Positions 44,113-52,007 of a DNA stretch of 64,000 nt are shown here, in pieces. Below the pieces are notes generated by a model that saw only the letters and a list, made by a program, of their open reading frames with translations, ran no database searches and was not told the origin of the DNA. How positions within the stretch are numbered: the stretch's first letter is position 1; every line of letters begins with the position of its first letter. Origin of the DNA: DATLNF01 sp963765815 (GTDB lineage Bacteria > Actinomycetota > Actinomycetes > BP-191); assembly GCA_963765815.1 (NCBI GenBank), contig CAVXXT010000008.1, forward strand, positions 372,001 to 436,000, read 5' to 3'. Made by a program: the position numbers and the translations under genes.

Positions 44113-44657
44113 CGACCCTCGCCCAGGCGGCGCCCGGCTACGCCGACGTGACCGCGCAGGAAGTCATCTTCGTGCTGATGGGCCTGGTCGCCGTCGGCAG
44201 CGCGGTTCTCGTCGTCACGACCAAGAACGTCGTGCACGCAGCGCTGTGGCTCGTCGTGACACTCGCGTCCGTCGCCGGTGGCTACCTGATGCTCACGGCC
44301 GAGTTCCTCGCCTGGGTGCAGGTGCTCATCTACATCGGCTCGATCGTCGTGCTGCTGCTGTTCGGCATCATGCTGACCAAGGCCCCGATCGGCGGCACGG
44401 CGGGACTCGACAGCGAGAACCGCATCGCCGCGGGTGTCGTCGCCACTGCTCTCGGCGCGACCCTCGTGACCCTCGTCGTCGACGCCTTCCGGCACGCCTA
44501 CATCGACCTCGAGTCGTTCGAGGTCGGCGGCGCGGAGGCGACCGGCACCGCGATCTTCCGGCACTACGTGCTGCCGTTCGAAGTCGTGTCGGTGCTGCTG
44601 CTCGCTGCGCTGATCGGGTCCATCGTGCTGTCGCGGCGCGACGAGGGAGGTCGCTGA
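44109..44657 (+). CDS. nuoJ2: NADH-quinone oxidoreductase subunit J, second copy
   Basis: A 182-residue five-helix subunit with NVVHAALWLVVTL and VLIYIGSIVVLLLFGIML. Unlike nuoJ in operon 1 the frame is intact. GTG overlaps nuoI2. Confidence 0.93.
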   Translation: MTTLAQAAPGYADVTAQEVIFVLMGLVAVGSAVLVVTTKNVVHAALWLVVTLASVAGGYLMLTAEFLAWVQVLIYIGSIVVLLLFGIMLTKAPIGGTAGLDSENRIAAGVVATALGATLVTLVVDAFRHAYIDLESFEVGGAEATGTAIFRHYVLPFEVVSVLLLAALIGSIVLSRRDEGGR

Positions 44658-44658
44658 C

Positions 44659-45027
44659 GTGCATCTGGTCTACCCGACGGTGCTCGCCGCGCTGCTGTTC
44701 GCGATCGGCGTCTACGGCGTGCTCGCCCGCCGTAACGCTGTCCTCGTCCTGATGTCGATCGAGATCATGCTGAACGCCGTCAACATCAACCTGGTCGCCT
44801 TCAACGCGTGGCTCCAGGACTCGCTGCTCGGCGGTCAGATCTTCGCGCTGTTCGTGGTCGCTGTCGCCGCCGCCGAGGTCGGCGTCGGCCTGGCGATCGT
44901 GCTGCTGATCTACCGCACCAGCGAGTCGGTCGACATCGACACCCTCAACGAGCTCGGCGACAGCGCGTCGCCCGAGCGCTCCGCAGCGGCCCGCGCCGCC
45001 CTCCCGGCGGAGGCCCGCGTCCGGTGA
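44659..45027 (+). CDS. nuoK2: NADH-quinone oxidoreductase subunit K, second copy
   Basis: A 122-residue three-helix subunit with conserved glutamates in MSIEIMLNAVNIN and VAAAEVGVGLAI. It has a 20-residue hydrophilic C-terminal extension compared with NuoK1. Confidence 0.92.
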   Translation: MHLVYPTVLAALLFAIGVYGVLARRNAVLVLMSIEIMLNAVNINLVAFNAWLQDSLLGGQIFALFVVAVAAAEVGVGLAIVLLIYRTSESVDIDTLNELGDSASPERSAAARAALPAEARVR

Positions 45028-47081
45028 TCGCCTCCACCATGAGCGTCCTGCTCGCTGCCGGCGAGGACGTCTCCCACCCCGTGCGGCTCGCCGGCACCGG
45101 CTTCCAGGACTACGCCTGGCTGATCCCGGTGTTCCCGCTCGTCGCGTTCGTCGTGATCCTCTTCTTCGGGAAGCGGATCCCCACCAAGGGTGCCGGCGTC
45201 GGCATCGTGGCCATCGCCGGGTCGCTGGTCGTCGCCCTCGGCGTCTTCGCCCAGGCCTACTCGCATCCCGGGATGGTCGAGGAGAAGAAGCTCGTCCTGA
45301 CCCCCTTCGGGGACGGGAACCTGACGCTCGGGATGAAGGTCGACGGCCTGGCCGCGCTGATGTTCGTGATCGTCTGCCTGGTCTCGCTGCTGGTGCAGGT
45401 CTACTCGACGTCGTACATGGACGGCGACAGCCGCTACACGTTCTTCTTCGCGATGCTCAGCCTGTTCACCACCGGCATGCTGATCGTCACGATCGCGGAC
45501 AACCTCCTGCTCATGCTGGTGGGCTGGGAGATCATGGGTGTCTGCTCCTACTTCCTGATCGGGCACTTCTGGGAGGAGACCCCCAACTCCAACGCCGCGA
45601 TCAAGGCGTTCCTCACCACCCGCGTCGGCGACGTCGGCTTCATGCTCGGCATCTTCGCCCTGTTCTGGGGGGCGCACAGCTTCGAGTTCACGACGATCAT
45701 CGAGCACGCCGAGTCCGGTGAGATGGCCCGCGGCTTCCTGGTCGGCGGCACGGTCCTGATCTTCTTCGGGGCCGTCGGCAAGAGCGCCCAGTTCCCGCTG
45801 CACACCTGGCTGCCTGACGCGATGGCCGGCCCCACTCCGGTCTCGGCGCTCATCCACGCCGCGACGATGGTCGCCTCCGGCATCTACATGGTTGCCCGGC
45901 TCTACCCGGTCTTCGAGCTCTCCGGCGCCGCCCTCAACCTCATCGGGGTCCTCGCCGCGATCACCATGACGATGGCCGCCCTGATCGCTCTCGTGCAGGA
46001 CGACATCAAGAAGGTGCTGGCCTACTCCACGGTCAGCCAGCTCGCCTACATGACGGCAGGCCTGTCGGTCGGCGGCTACACCGCGGGCTTCTTCCACCTG
46101 TTCACCCACGCCGCGTTCAAGGGCCTGCTGTTCCTCGGCGCCGGGTCGGTGATCCACGCGGTGCACAGCAACAACATGAGCGAGATGGGCGGCCTGAGGA
46201 AGTTCATGCCGCGCACGCACGCGACCTACCTGATCGGGTGCGTCGCGCTCGCCGGCCTGCCGCCGCTCGCCGGCTTCTGGAGCAAGGACGAGGTCATCCT
46301 CGACGCCTACCACGCGGCCGGGTTCGGTGAGTCCCACGAGCAGCTCGCGACCTCGCCCCTCGTGGGGAAGCTGGTGCTCGCCTCGGCCCTCCTGACTGCG
46401 GTCCTCACGGCGTTCTACGTCACCCGCATGTACTGCCTGACCTGGCTGGGGGAGTACCGCGGCAAGGGCCACCCGCACGAGTCGCCGGCCGCGATGACGG
46501 TGCCGCTGATGGTGCTGGCCGTGCCCGCGGCGCTCGGCGGCCTGTGGGGGAGCGGGTTCTGGCCCGATGGCCACAACATCCAGCGCGTGGTCGCGTTCGC
46601 CGGCCAGGGCTACCACGCCCCGGAGCTGCTGCCGGTCGTCGCGGGCACCTCGATCGCTCTCGCGGTCATCGGGGTCTTCGTCGGCTACGCGATCTACGGC
46701 AAGGGCCTGCCGGCGAAGGACCCGACGCTGAACATGGGCTTCCTCACCACGACGCTCGAGCGACGGTTCTTCCTCGACGACCTCTACCTCAACGGCATCG
46801 TCCGGCCGATGCGCGGCTCGATCGCCAACGCGGCCAACTGGCTCAACCAGAACGTGTTCGACGCCCCGCCGAACTTCGCCGGCAAGGGCGCCGTCGTCGC
46901 CGGGCGAGCGGCGTACGCCGTCGACCAGACGCTCATCGACGGGACGGTCAACGGGTCCGGCCGGCTCTCCGCGCTGGTCGGCCGGGTGCTCGCTCTCGCC
47001 CAGAACGGCAACGTCCAGGCCTACGCGACCGGCATGTTCGTCGGCGTCGTCGCGCTGGCCGTCGCGGTGGCCGCCCTGTGA
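45024..47081 (+). CDS. nuoL2: NADH-quinone oxidoreductase subunit L, second copy
   Basis: A 685-residue antiporter-like pump with GWEIMGVCSYFLIG and HTWLPDAMAGPTPVSALIHAATMV. The central helices and C-terminal lateral helix region are complete. GTG 45024 overlaps the nuoK2 stop; ATG 45039 is an alternative five codons later. Confidence 0.92.
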   Translation: MIASTMSVLLAAGEDVSHPVRLAGTGFQDYAWLIPVFPLVAFVVILFFGKRIPTKGAGVGIVAIAGSLVVALGVFAQAYSHPGMVEEKKLVLTPFGDGNLTLGMKVDGLAALMFVIVCLVSLLVQVYSTSYMDGDSRYTFFFAMLSLFTTGMLIVTIADNLLLMLVGWEIMGVCSYFLIGHFWEETPNSNAAIKAFLTTRVGDVGFMLGIFALFWGAHSFEFTTIIEHAESGEMARGFLVGGTVLIFFGAVGKSAQFPLHTWLPDAMAGPTPVSALIHAATMVASGIYMVARLYPVFELSGAALNLIGVLAAITMTMAALIALVQDDIKKVLAYSTVSQLAYMTAGLSVGGYTAGFFHLFTHAAFKGLLFLGAGSVIHAVHSNNMSEMGGLRKFMPRTHATYLIGCVALAGLPPLAGFWSKDEVILDAYHAAGFGESHEQLATSPLVGKLVLASALLTAVLTAFYVTRMYCLTWLGEYRGKGHPHESPAAMTVPLMVLAVPAALGGLWGSGFWPDGHNIQRVVAFAGQGYHAPELLPVVAGTSIALAVIGVFVGYAIYGKGLPAKDPTLNMGFLTTTLERRFFLDDLYLNGIVRPMRGSIANAANWLNQNVFDAPPNFAGKGAVVAGRAAYAVDQTLIDGTVNGSGRLSALVGRVLALAQNGNVQAYATGMFVGVVALAVAVAAL

Positions 47082-47147
47082 CCGCCATGAGTGCCATCAG
47101 CACATGCCCCCGTATGGCCGCGTCAAGACTCGAGAGGGACCGCCGAG

Positions 47148-48698
47148 ATGGATGAGTTCTGGCACGACTGGGCGCTGACGCTGTCGGTGCTCGTGCCGCT
47201 GCTTGGCGCGATCGTCATCGCGGTCACCCCTGCGGCGCAGGAGCGTGCCGCGAAGGGCCTTGCCGTCGCCTTCTCGCTCGCGACGTTCCTGGTCACCCTC
47301 GGCATCCTCGTGGGCTACGACTACGACTTCGCGTCGAAGAGCAGCGACTACCAGTACGAAGTCGACTACCAGTGGATCGACGCGATCAACTCGCGCTTTC
47401 ACCTCGGCATCGACGGGATCTCGCTGCCGCTGGTCGTCCTGAGCGCGCTGCTCACGTTCCTGTGCGCGATCTACTCGCTGAAGACCATCCCGAACCCCGG
47501 CAAGCCTCGGGCGCTGCTCAGCCTGATGATGCTGCTCGAGGTCGGCATGATCGGCGCCTTCGTGTCGCTCGACCTGCTGCTGTTCTTCGTGTTCTTCGAG
47601 GTCGTCCTCGTCCCGATGTTCTTCATGATCGCGATCTGGGGCGGTCCCAACCGCGCCTACGCCAGCATCAAGTTCTTCCTGTTCACGCTGTTCGGCTCGG
47701 CGTTCCTGCTGCTGTCGTTCCTCGCCCTCTACTTCAAGGCGCCGGCCGGCCAGGAGACGTTCGACATGGTCGAGCTGGCGCGCATGGGCGGGGCTGGCGC
47801 CTTCGCGGGTGACTTCGGCCTGATCTGCTTCGCCGGGCTGTTCCTGGGCTTCGCGGTCAAGGTGCCGATGTGGCCGCTGCACACCTGGCTGCCGGACGCG
47901 CACACCGAGGCGCCGACCATCGGGTCGGTCCTGCTGGCCGGCATCCTGCTGAAGTTCGGGACCTATGGCTTCGTGCGGATCGCGCTGCCGATCCTGCCCG
48001 AGGCGGCACACGACTACGCGCCGTGGATCGCGGTGCTGGCCGCGATCGCGATCGTCTACGGATCGCTCTGCTGCCTGGCCCAGAAGGAGATGAAGCGGAT
48101 GATCGCCTTCTCCTCCGTCGGGCACATGGGCTTCGTGATGCTCGGCATCGCGACGATGACCCCCACCGGCATCAACGCGGCGCTGTTCGGCAACATCAGC
48201 CACGGGGTCGTGACGGGCATGCTGTTCTTCATCGTCGGCTCGGTGAAGGACCGCTACCACACCGGTGACATCGCCGAGATCGGCGGCGGCATGCTGGTGA
48301 AGATGCCCTACCTCGCCTCGCTGCTGACGTTCACCGCCATCGCCTCGCTGGGCCTGCCCGGGCTCGCCGGCTTCTGGGGAGAGGTGTTCTCGCTGCTCGC
48401 CGCGTTCGAGCCGGCCGCGGGCCTCAACGTCGCGCTCTTCCGCACGGTCATGGTGTTCGGCGCCATCGGCACCGTGCTGACCGCGGGCTACTTCCTCTGG
48501 CTGCTCCAGCGGGTCAACCTCGGCGTCGTCCCGGATCGCTGGCGCACCGAGCGGTTCAGCGACGTGATGGGCATCGAGCTCGCGGCGTGGACGCCGCTGC
48601 TGGTGCTGATCCTCGCGCTCGGCGTGTACCCGAAGTTCATCTTCGGCATCACCGACGGCGCGGTGCAGCACCTGATGACCTCGATCGGCGTCGGGTAG
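47148..48698 (+). CDS. nuoM2: NADH-quinone oxidoreductase subunit M, second copy
   Basis: A 516-residue antiporter-like pump with FVFFEVVLVPMFFMI and LHTWLPDAHTEAPTIGSVLLAGILLKFG. ATG 47148 is chosen over an upstream in-frame start because it matches family length. The 66-base gap from nuoL2 is the only sizeable one in this cluster. Confidence 0.92.
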   Translation: MDEFWHDWALTLSVLVPLLGAIVIAVTPAAQERAAKGLAVAFSLATFLVTLGILVGYDYDFASKSSDYQYEVDYQWIDAINSRFHLGIDGISLPLVVLSALLTFLCAIYSLKTIPNPGKPRALLSLMMLLEVGMIGAFVSLDLLLFFVFFEVVLVPMFFMIAIWGGPNRAYASIKFFLFTLFGSAFLLLSFLALYFKAPAGQETFDMVELARMGGAGAFAGDFGLICFAGLFLGFAVKVPMWPLHTWLPDAHTEAPTIGSVLLAGILLKFGTYGFVRIALPILPEAAHDYAPWIAVLAAIAIVYGSLCCLAQKEMKRMIAFSSVGHMGFVMLGIATMTPTGINAALFGNISHGVVTGMLFFIVGSVKDRYHTGDIAEIGGGMLVKMPYLASLLTFTAIASLGLPGLAGFWGEVFSLLAAFEPAAGLNVALFRTVMVFGAIGTVLTAGYFLWLLQRVNLGVVPDRWRTERFSDVMGIELAAWTPLLVLILALGVYPKFIFGITDGAVQHLMTSIGVG

Positions 48699-48702
48699 CC
48701 CG

Positions 48703-50193
48703 ATGCTGCAGACCATCGACTACCACGCGATCGCTCCGGAGCTCGTGCTGCTCGGCACGGCCATGGTGGTGCTGATAGTCGACCTCTTCCTGGCTCCCGA
48801 GCGGCGCTGGCTGGCGATGCCGATCTCGTTCGTCGGCGTGCTCGGGTCGCTCGCTGCGGTGATCACGATGACCGACGGGCGGGTGCGCGGGACCTTCTGC
48901 CTGGACGACGGCAGCTGCTCGTTCGTGGTCGACAACTACGCCGTGCTGTTCAAGGTGATCTTCCTCGGCGCGGCGCTTGTCGTGCTGCTGCTCTCCCTCA
49001 ACTACTTCGAGGAGGGTCGCTACTACCAGGGCGAGTACTACTTCCTGCTGCTGTGCTCGTTCTTCGGCATGCTGCTGATCGCCTCGAGCCGTGACCTGAT
49101 CATGCTGTTCATCTCCCTCGAGCTGGTCTCGGTGCCCGCCTTCGTCATCGCCGGATTCCGCAAGACGGACAGCCGCTCGGCGGAGTCGGCGATCAAGTTC
49201 TTCCTGATCGGCGTCCTCGCCACCGCCGTGATGCTCTTCGGCATGAGCCTCGTCTACGGGCTCACCGGCTCTCTTCAGCTCGTCACGATCGGCGAGCGCT
49301 TCGGCGACGTCGGGCGCACCCCGGCCGGCGCCGCCGCGGTCGGCCTGGTCATCGTCGGCTTCGCCTTCAAGGTCTCCGCCGCGCCGTTCCACTTCTGGGC
49401 CCCGGACACCTACCAGGGTGCGCCGGTGCCGGTCGCCGCGTTCCTCTCGGTCGCCTCGAAGGCGGCCGGCTTCACCGGGCTGCTGACCGTCTGCTACGTC
49501 GGCTTCCCGGCCTACAGCGACGTGTGGGCGCCGCTGCTCGCGATTCTCGCCGCGATCACGATGACGCTCGGCAACCTGGTCGCCATCCAGCAGCGGCACA
49601 TGGTGCGTCTGCTCGCCTACTCGTCGATCGGGCAGGCCGGCTACATCCTGGTGCCGCTCGGCGTCGCCGCCTCGGCCGGGCCGGCGGCGATGCGCACGGC
49701 GTTCGCCGCGACGCTCTCCTACATCGCGATCTACGCCGTGATGAACCTCGGCGTGTTCGCCTGCGTGACCGCGGTGGCCCGCCGTACGCCGCGGAACATG
49801 ATCGCCGACTACCGCGGGCTGGTCCGCAGCTCGCCGCTGCTGGCGGTGACGTTCGCGTTCTTCCTCTTCTGCCTGGCCGGTGCACCGCCCGGCCTGGCTG
49901 GTCTCTTCGCCAAGATCCAGGTGTTCCGCGCGACGATCGACGGCGACATCGTCTGGCTGGGCGTCGTCATGGCGGTCAACACGGTCTTCGCCATGTACTA
50001 CTACCTCCGCGTCGCGTTCAGCCTCTTCGCCGGTGCGGGCGAGCCGGTGGGGGAGTCCCCGCTCGAGCCGGTCAGCGTCCCTGCGCCGATCCTGGCCGCG
50101 ATCGCGATCACCGCACTCGCCGCGATCGCGATCGGCTTCTACCCCGACATCGTGCTGCACTTCACCCCGCTGTCGGTGCTCGCCGCCCCCTGA
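48703..50193 (+). CDS. nuoN2: NADH-quinone oxidoreductase subunit N, second copy
   Basis: A 496-residue antiporter-like pump with FISLELVSVPAFVIAGF and FHFWAPDTYQGAPVPVAAFLSVASK. Last of the second cluster. Together A2, B2, C2 and H2-N2 form the full membrane arm plus part of the connecting module. Confidence 0.93.
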   Translation: MLQTIDYHAIAPELVLLGTAMVVLIVDLFLAPERRWLAMPISFVGVLGSLAAVITMTDGRVRGTFCLDDGSCSFVVDNYAVLFKVIFLGAALVVLLLSLNYFEEGRYYQGEYYFLLLCSFFGMLLIASSRDLIMLFISLELVSVPAFVIAGFRKTDSRSAESAIKFFLIGVLATAVMLFGMSLVYGLTGSLQLVTIGERFGDVGRTPAGAAAVGLVIVGFAFKVSAAPFHFWAPDTYQGAPVPVAAFLSVASKAAGFTGLLTVCYVGFPAYSDVWAPLLAILAAITMTLGNLVAIQQRHMVRLLAYSSIGQAGYILVPLGVAASAGPAAMRTAFAATLSYIAIYAVMNLGVFACVTAVARRTPRNMIADYRGLVRSSPLLAVTFAFFLFCLAGAPPGLAGLFAKIQVFRATIDGDIVWLGVVMAVNTVFAMYYYLRVAFSLFAGAGEPVGESPLEPVSVPAPILAAIAITALAAIAIGFYPDIVLHFTPLSVLAAP

Positions 50194-50283
50194 GCCCGAC
50201 CTCGGGAACGGCAGCACCGCGTGCCGCGTTGACCAGTCGGGTCGCCCCGCACGGCCCGCCGGGTCCGAGGAGGGCCCACCCCG

Positions 50284-51159
50284 ATGGAGAACCACCACAA
50301 CAACGGCCTCAAGACGGCGATGCTGCTCGGGCTGATGTCCGCGCTGATCCTGGTCGCCGGCGAGCTGATCGGCGGTCGCGGCGGTCTGCAGACCGCGCTC
50401 GTCATCGCGTTCGTGGTCAACGGGATCGGCTACTTCTTCAGCGACAAGATCGCGCTGCGCTCGATGCGTGCCGTCCCCGTGAGCGAGGCCGAGGCGCCGG
50501 AGCTCTACGCGATCGTCGCCGAGCTGGCCCAGTCGCAGCGGATGCCGATGCCGCGGCTCTACGTCTCGCCCACCATGCAGCCGAACGCCTTCGCGACCGG
50601 CCGCAACCCACGCAACGCGGCCGTCTGCTGCACCCAGGGGATCCTGTCGTTGCTCGACGCCCGCGAGCTGCGTGGAGTGCTCGGCCACGAGCTGGCACAT
50701 GTGTACAACCGGGACATCCTGATCAGCTCGGTCGCCGGCGCGCTGGCCACGGTGATCATGTTCCTGTCGCGGATGGCCTTCTTCGGCGCGATGTTCGGCG
50801 GCCGGTCCGACGACGACGAGGGCGGCGGCGCCTTCGGCGCGATCCTGCTGATGATCCTCGGGCCGATGGCGGCCGGCATGGTCCAGATGGCGATCTCCCG
50901 CCGGCGCGAGTTCGCCGCCGACGCGACGGGCGCCCGAGTGACCGGGGACCCCCTCGCCCTGGCCAGCGCGCTGCGCAAGCTGCACGCCGGCACGCAGGCG
51001 ATGCCCCTGCCTCAGGAGCAGTCGCTGATCGCGACCAGCCACCTGATGATCGCCAACCCGTTCCGCGGTGGTGGCATGGCGAGGATGTTCTCCACCCACC
51101 CGCCGATGGAGGAGCGCATCGCCGCCCTCGAAGCGATGTCCGGCACGCACCTCCCGTAG
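50284..51159 (+). CDS. htpX: Membrane zinc metalloprotease HtpX (M48)
   Basis: A 291-residue protease with two N-terminal helices, the zinc motif HELAH (His135-His139), further helices (VIMFLSRMAFFGAMFG) and the third ligand region RRREFAADATGARVTG. HtpX degrades damaged membrane proteins. The ATG follows GGAGGGCC. It lies 90 bases after the nuo cluster and could serve its quality control; that is inference. Confidence 0.92.
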   Translation: MENHHNNGLKTAMLLGLMSALILVAGELIGGRGGLQTALVIAFVVNGIGYFFSDKIALRSMRAVPVSEAEAPELYAIVAELAQSQRMPMPRLYVSPTMQPNAFATGRNPRNAAVCCTQGILSLLDARELRGVLGHELAHVYNRDILISSVAGALATVIMFLSRMAFFGAMFGGRSDDDEGGGAFGAILLMILGPMAAGMVQMAISRRREFAADATGARVTGDPLALASALRKLHAGTQAMPLPQEQSLIATSHLMIANPFRGGGMARMFSTHPPMEERIAALEAMSGTHLP

Positions 51160-51258
51160 CCCGCCGGGCACGTGGTCAGGTGGTTCACCCCGAGCGCGGC
51201 CGGTGTGCGCCGACGTCAGGCGACCGCCGGGAGCCCGCTCATGCGCGTTCCTTATGCT

Positions 51259-51750
51259 CTACCGGTAGTTGGTGAACTGCAGCGGGATCCCGAAGTCGCT
51301 TGCCTTGAGCAGCGAGATCACGGCCTGCAGGTCGTCCTTCTTCTTGCCGGTGACGCGCAGCTGGTCGCCCTGGATCGAGGCCTGGATGCCCTTGGGCCCC
51401 TCGGCCTTGATCTTCTTGGCGATCGCCTTGGCCTTGTCATCGGCGATGCCCTGGTTGATCTCGACGGTCAGCTTGACCGTGCTCCCGCCGGCCGGCTGCG
51501 GGTCGCCGTGCTGGAGGCACTTGAGCGACACATCCCGCTTGATCAGCTTCTCCTTGAAGACCTCTAGCACCGCCTTGGCCCGCTCGTCGGCGTTGCTCTT
51601 GATCTCGACCTTCTCCCCGGCCCACTCGATGGCTGATCCGGTGTCCTTGAAGTCGTACCGCGTGCCGATCTCCTTCGCCGCCTGGTTCAGCGCGTTGTCG
51701 ACCTCCTGGCGGTCGACCTTGCTCACGATGTCGAAGGACGGGTCTGCCAT
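51259..51750 (-). CDS. yajQ: YajQ family protein
   Basis: A 163-residue protein of the YajQ family, MADPSFDIVSKVDRQEVDNALNQ to the family end QFTNYR. It has two ferredoxin-like folds that bind nucleic acid or, in Xanthomonas, cyclic di-GMP. A GGDEF-EAL gene lies 260 bases away, which is suggestive but not proof of a link. It converges on htpX. Confidence 0.93.
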   Translation of the reverse strand: MADPSFDIVSKVDRQEVDNALNQAAKEIGTRYDFKDTGSAIEWAGEKVEIKSNADERAKAVLEVFKEKLIKRDVSLKCLQHGDPQPAGGSTVKLTVEINQGIADDKAKAIAKKIKAEGPKGIQASIQGDQLRVTGKKKDDLQAVISLLKASDFGIPLQFTNYR

Positions 51751-51819
51751 ACCTGGTGAGCTCCTCCGCTAGCGATCCGTTATCCTGCTCCCCGTTCGTC
51801 GGTCACCCGGCGAGTGTCC

Positions 51820-51904
<85 letters not shown>

Positions 51905-52007
51905 CCTCCGCACGGCAGGACTCCGGCATCCCCGGGGCCTGCCGTGCGGCGGTTACGGCGCCGACGGAAGGCTGGACCGGGTAGGGACTGTCGTGTAGGA
52001 CTGGTGT

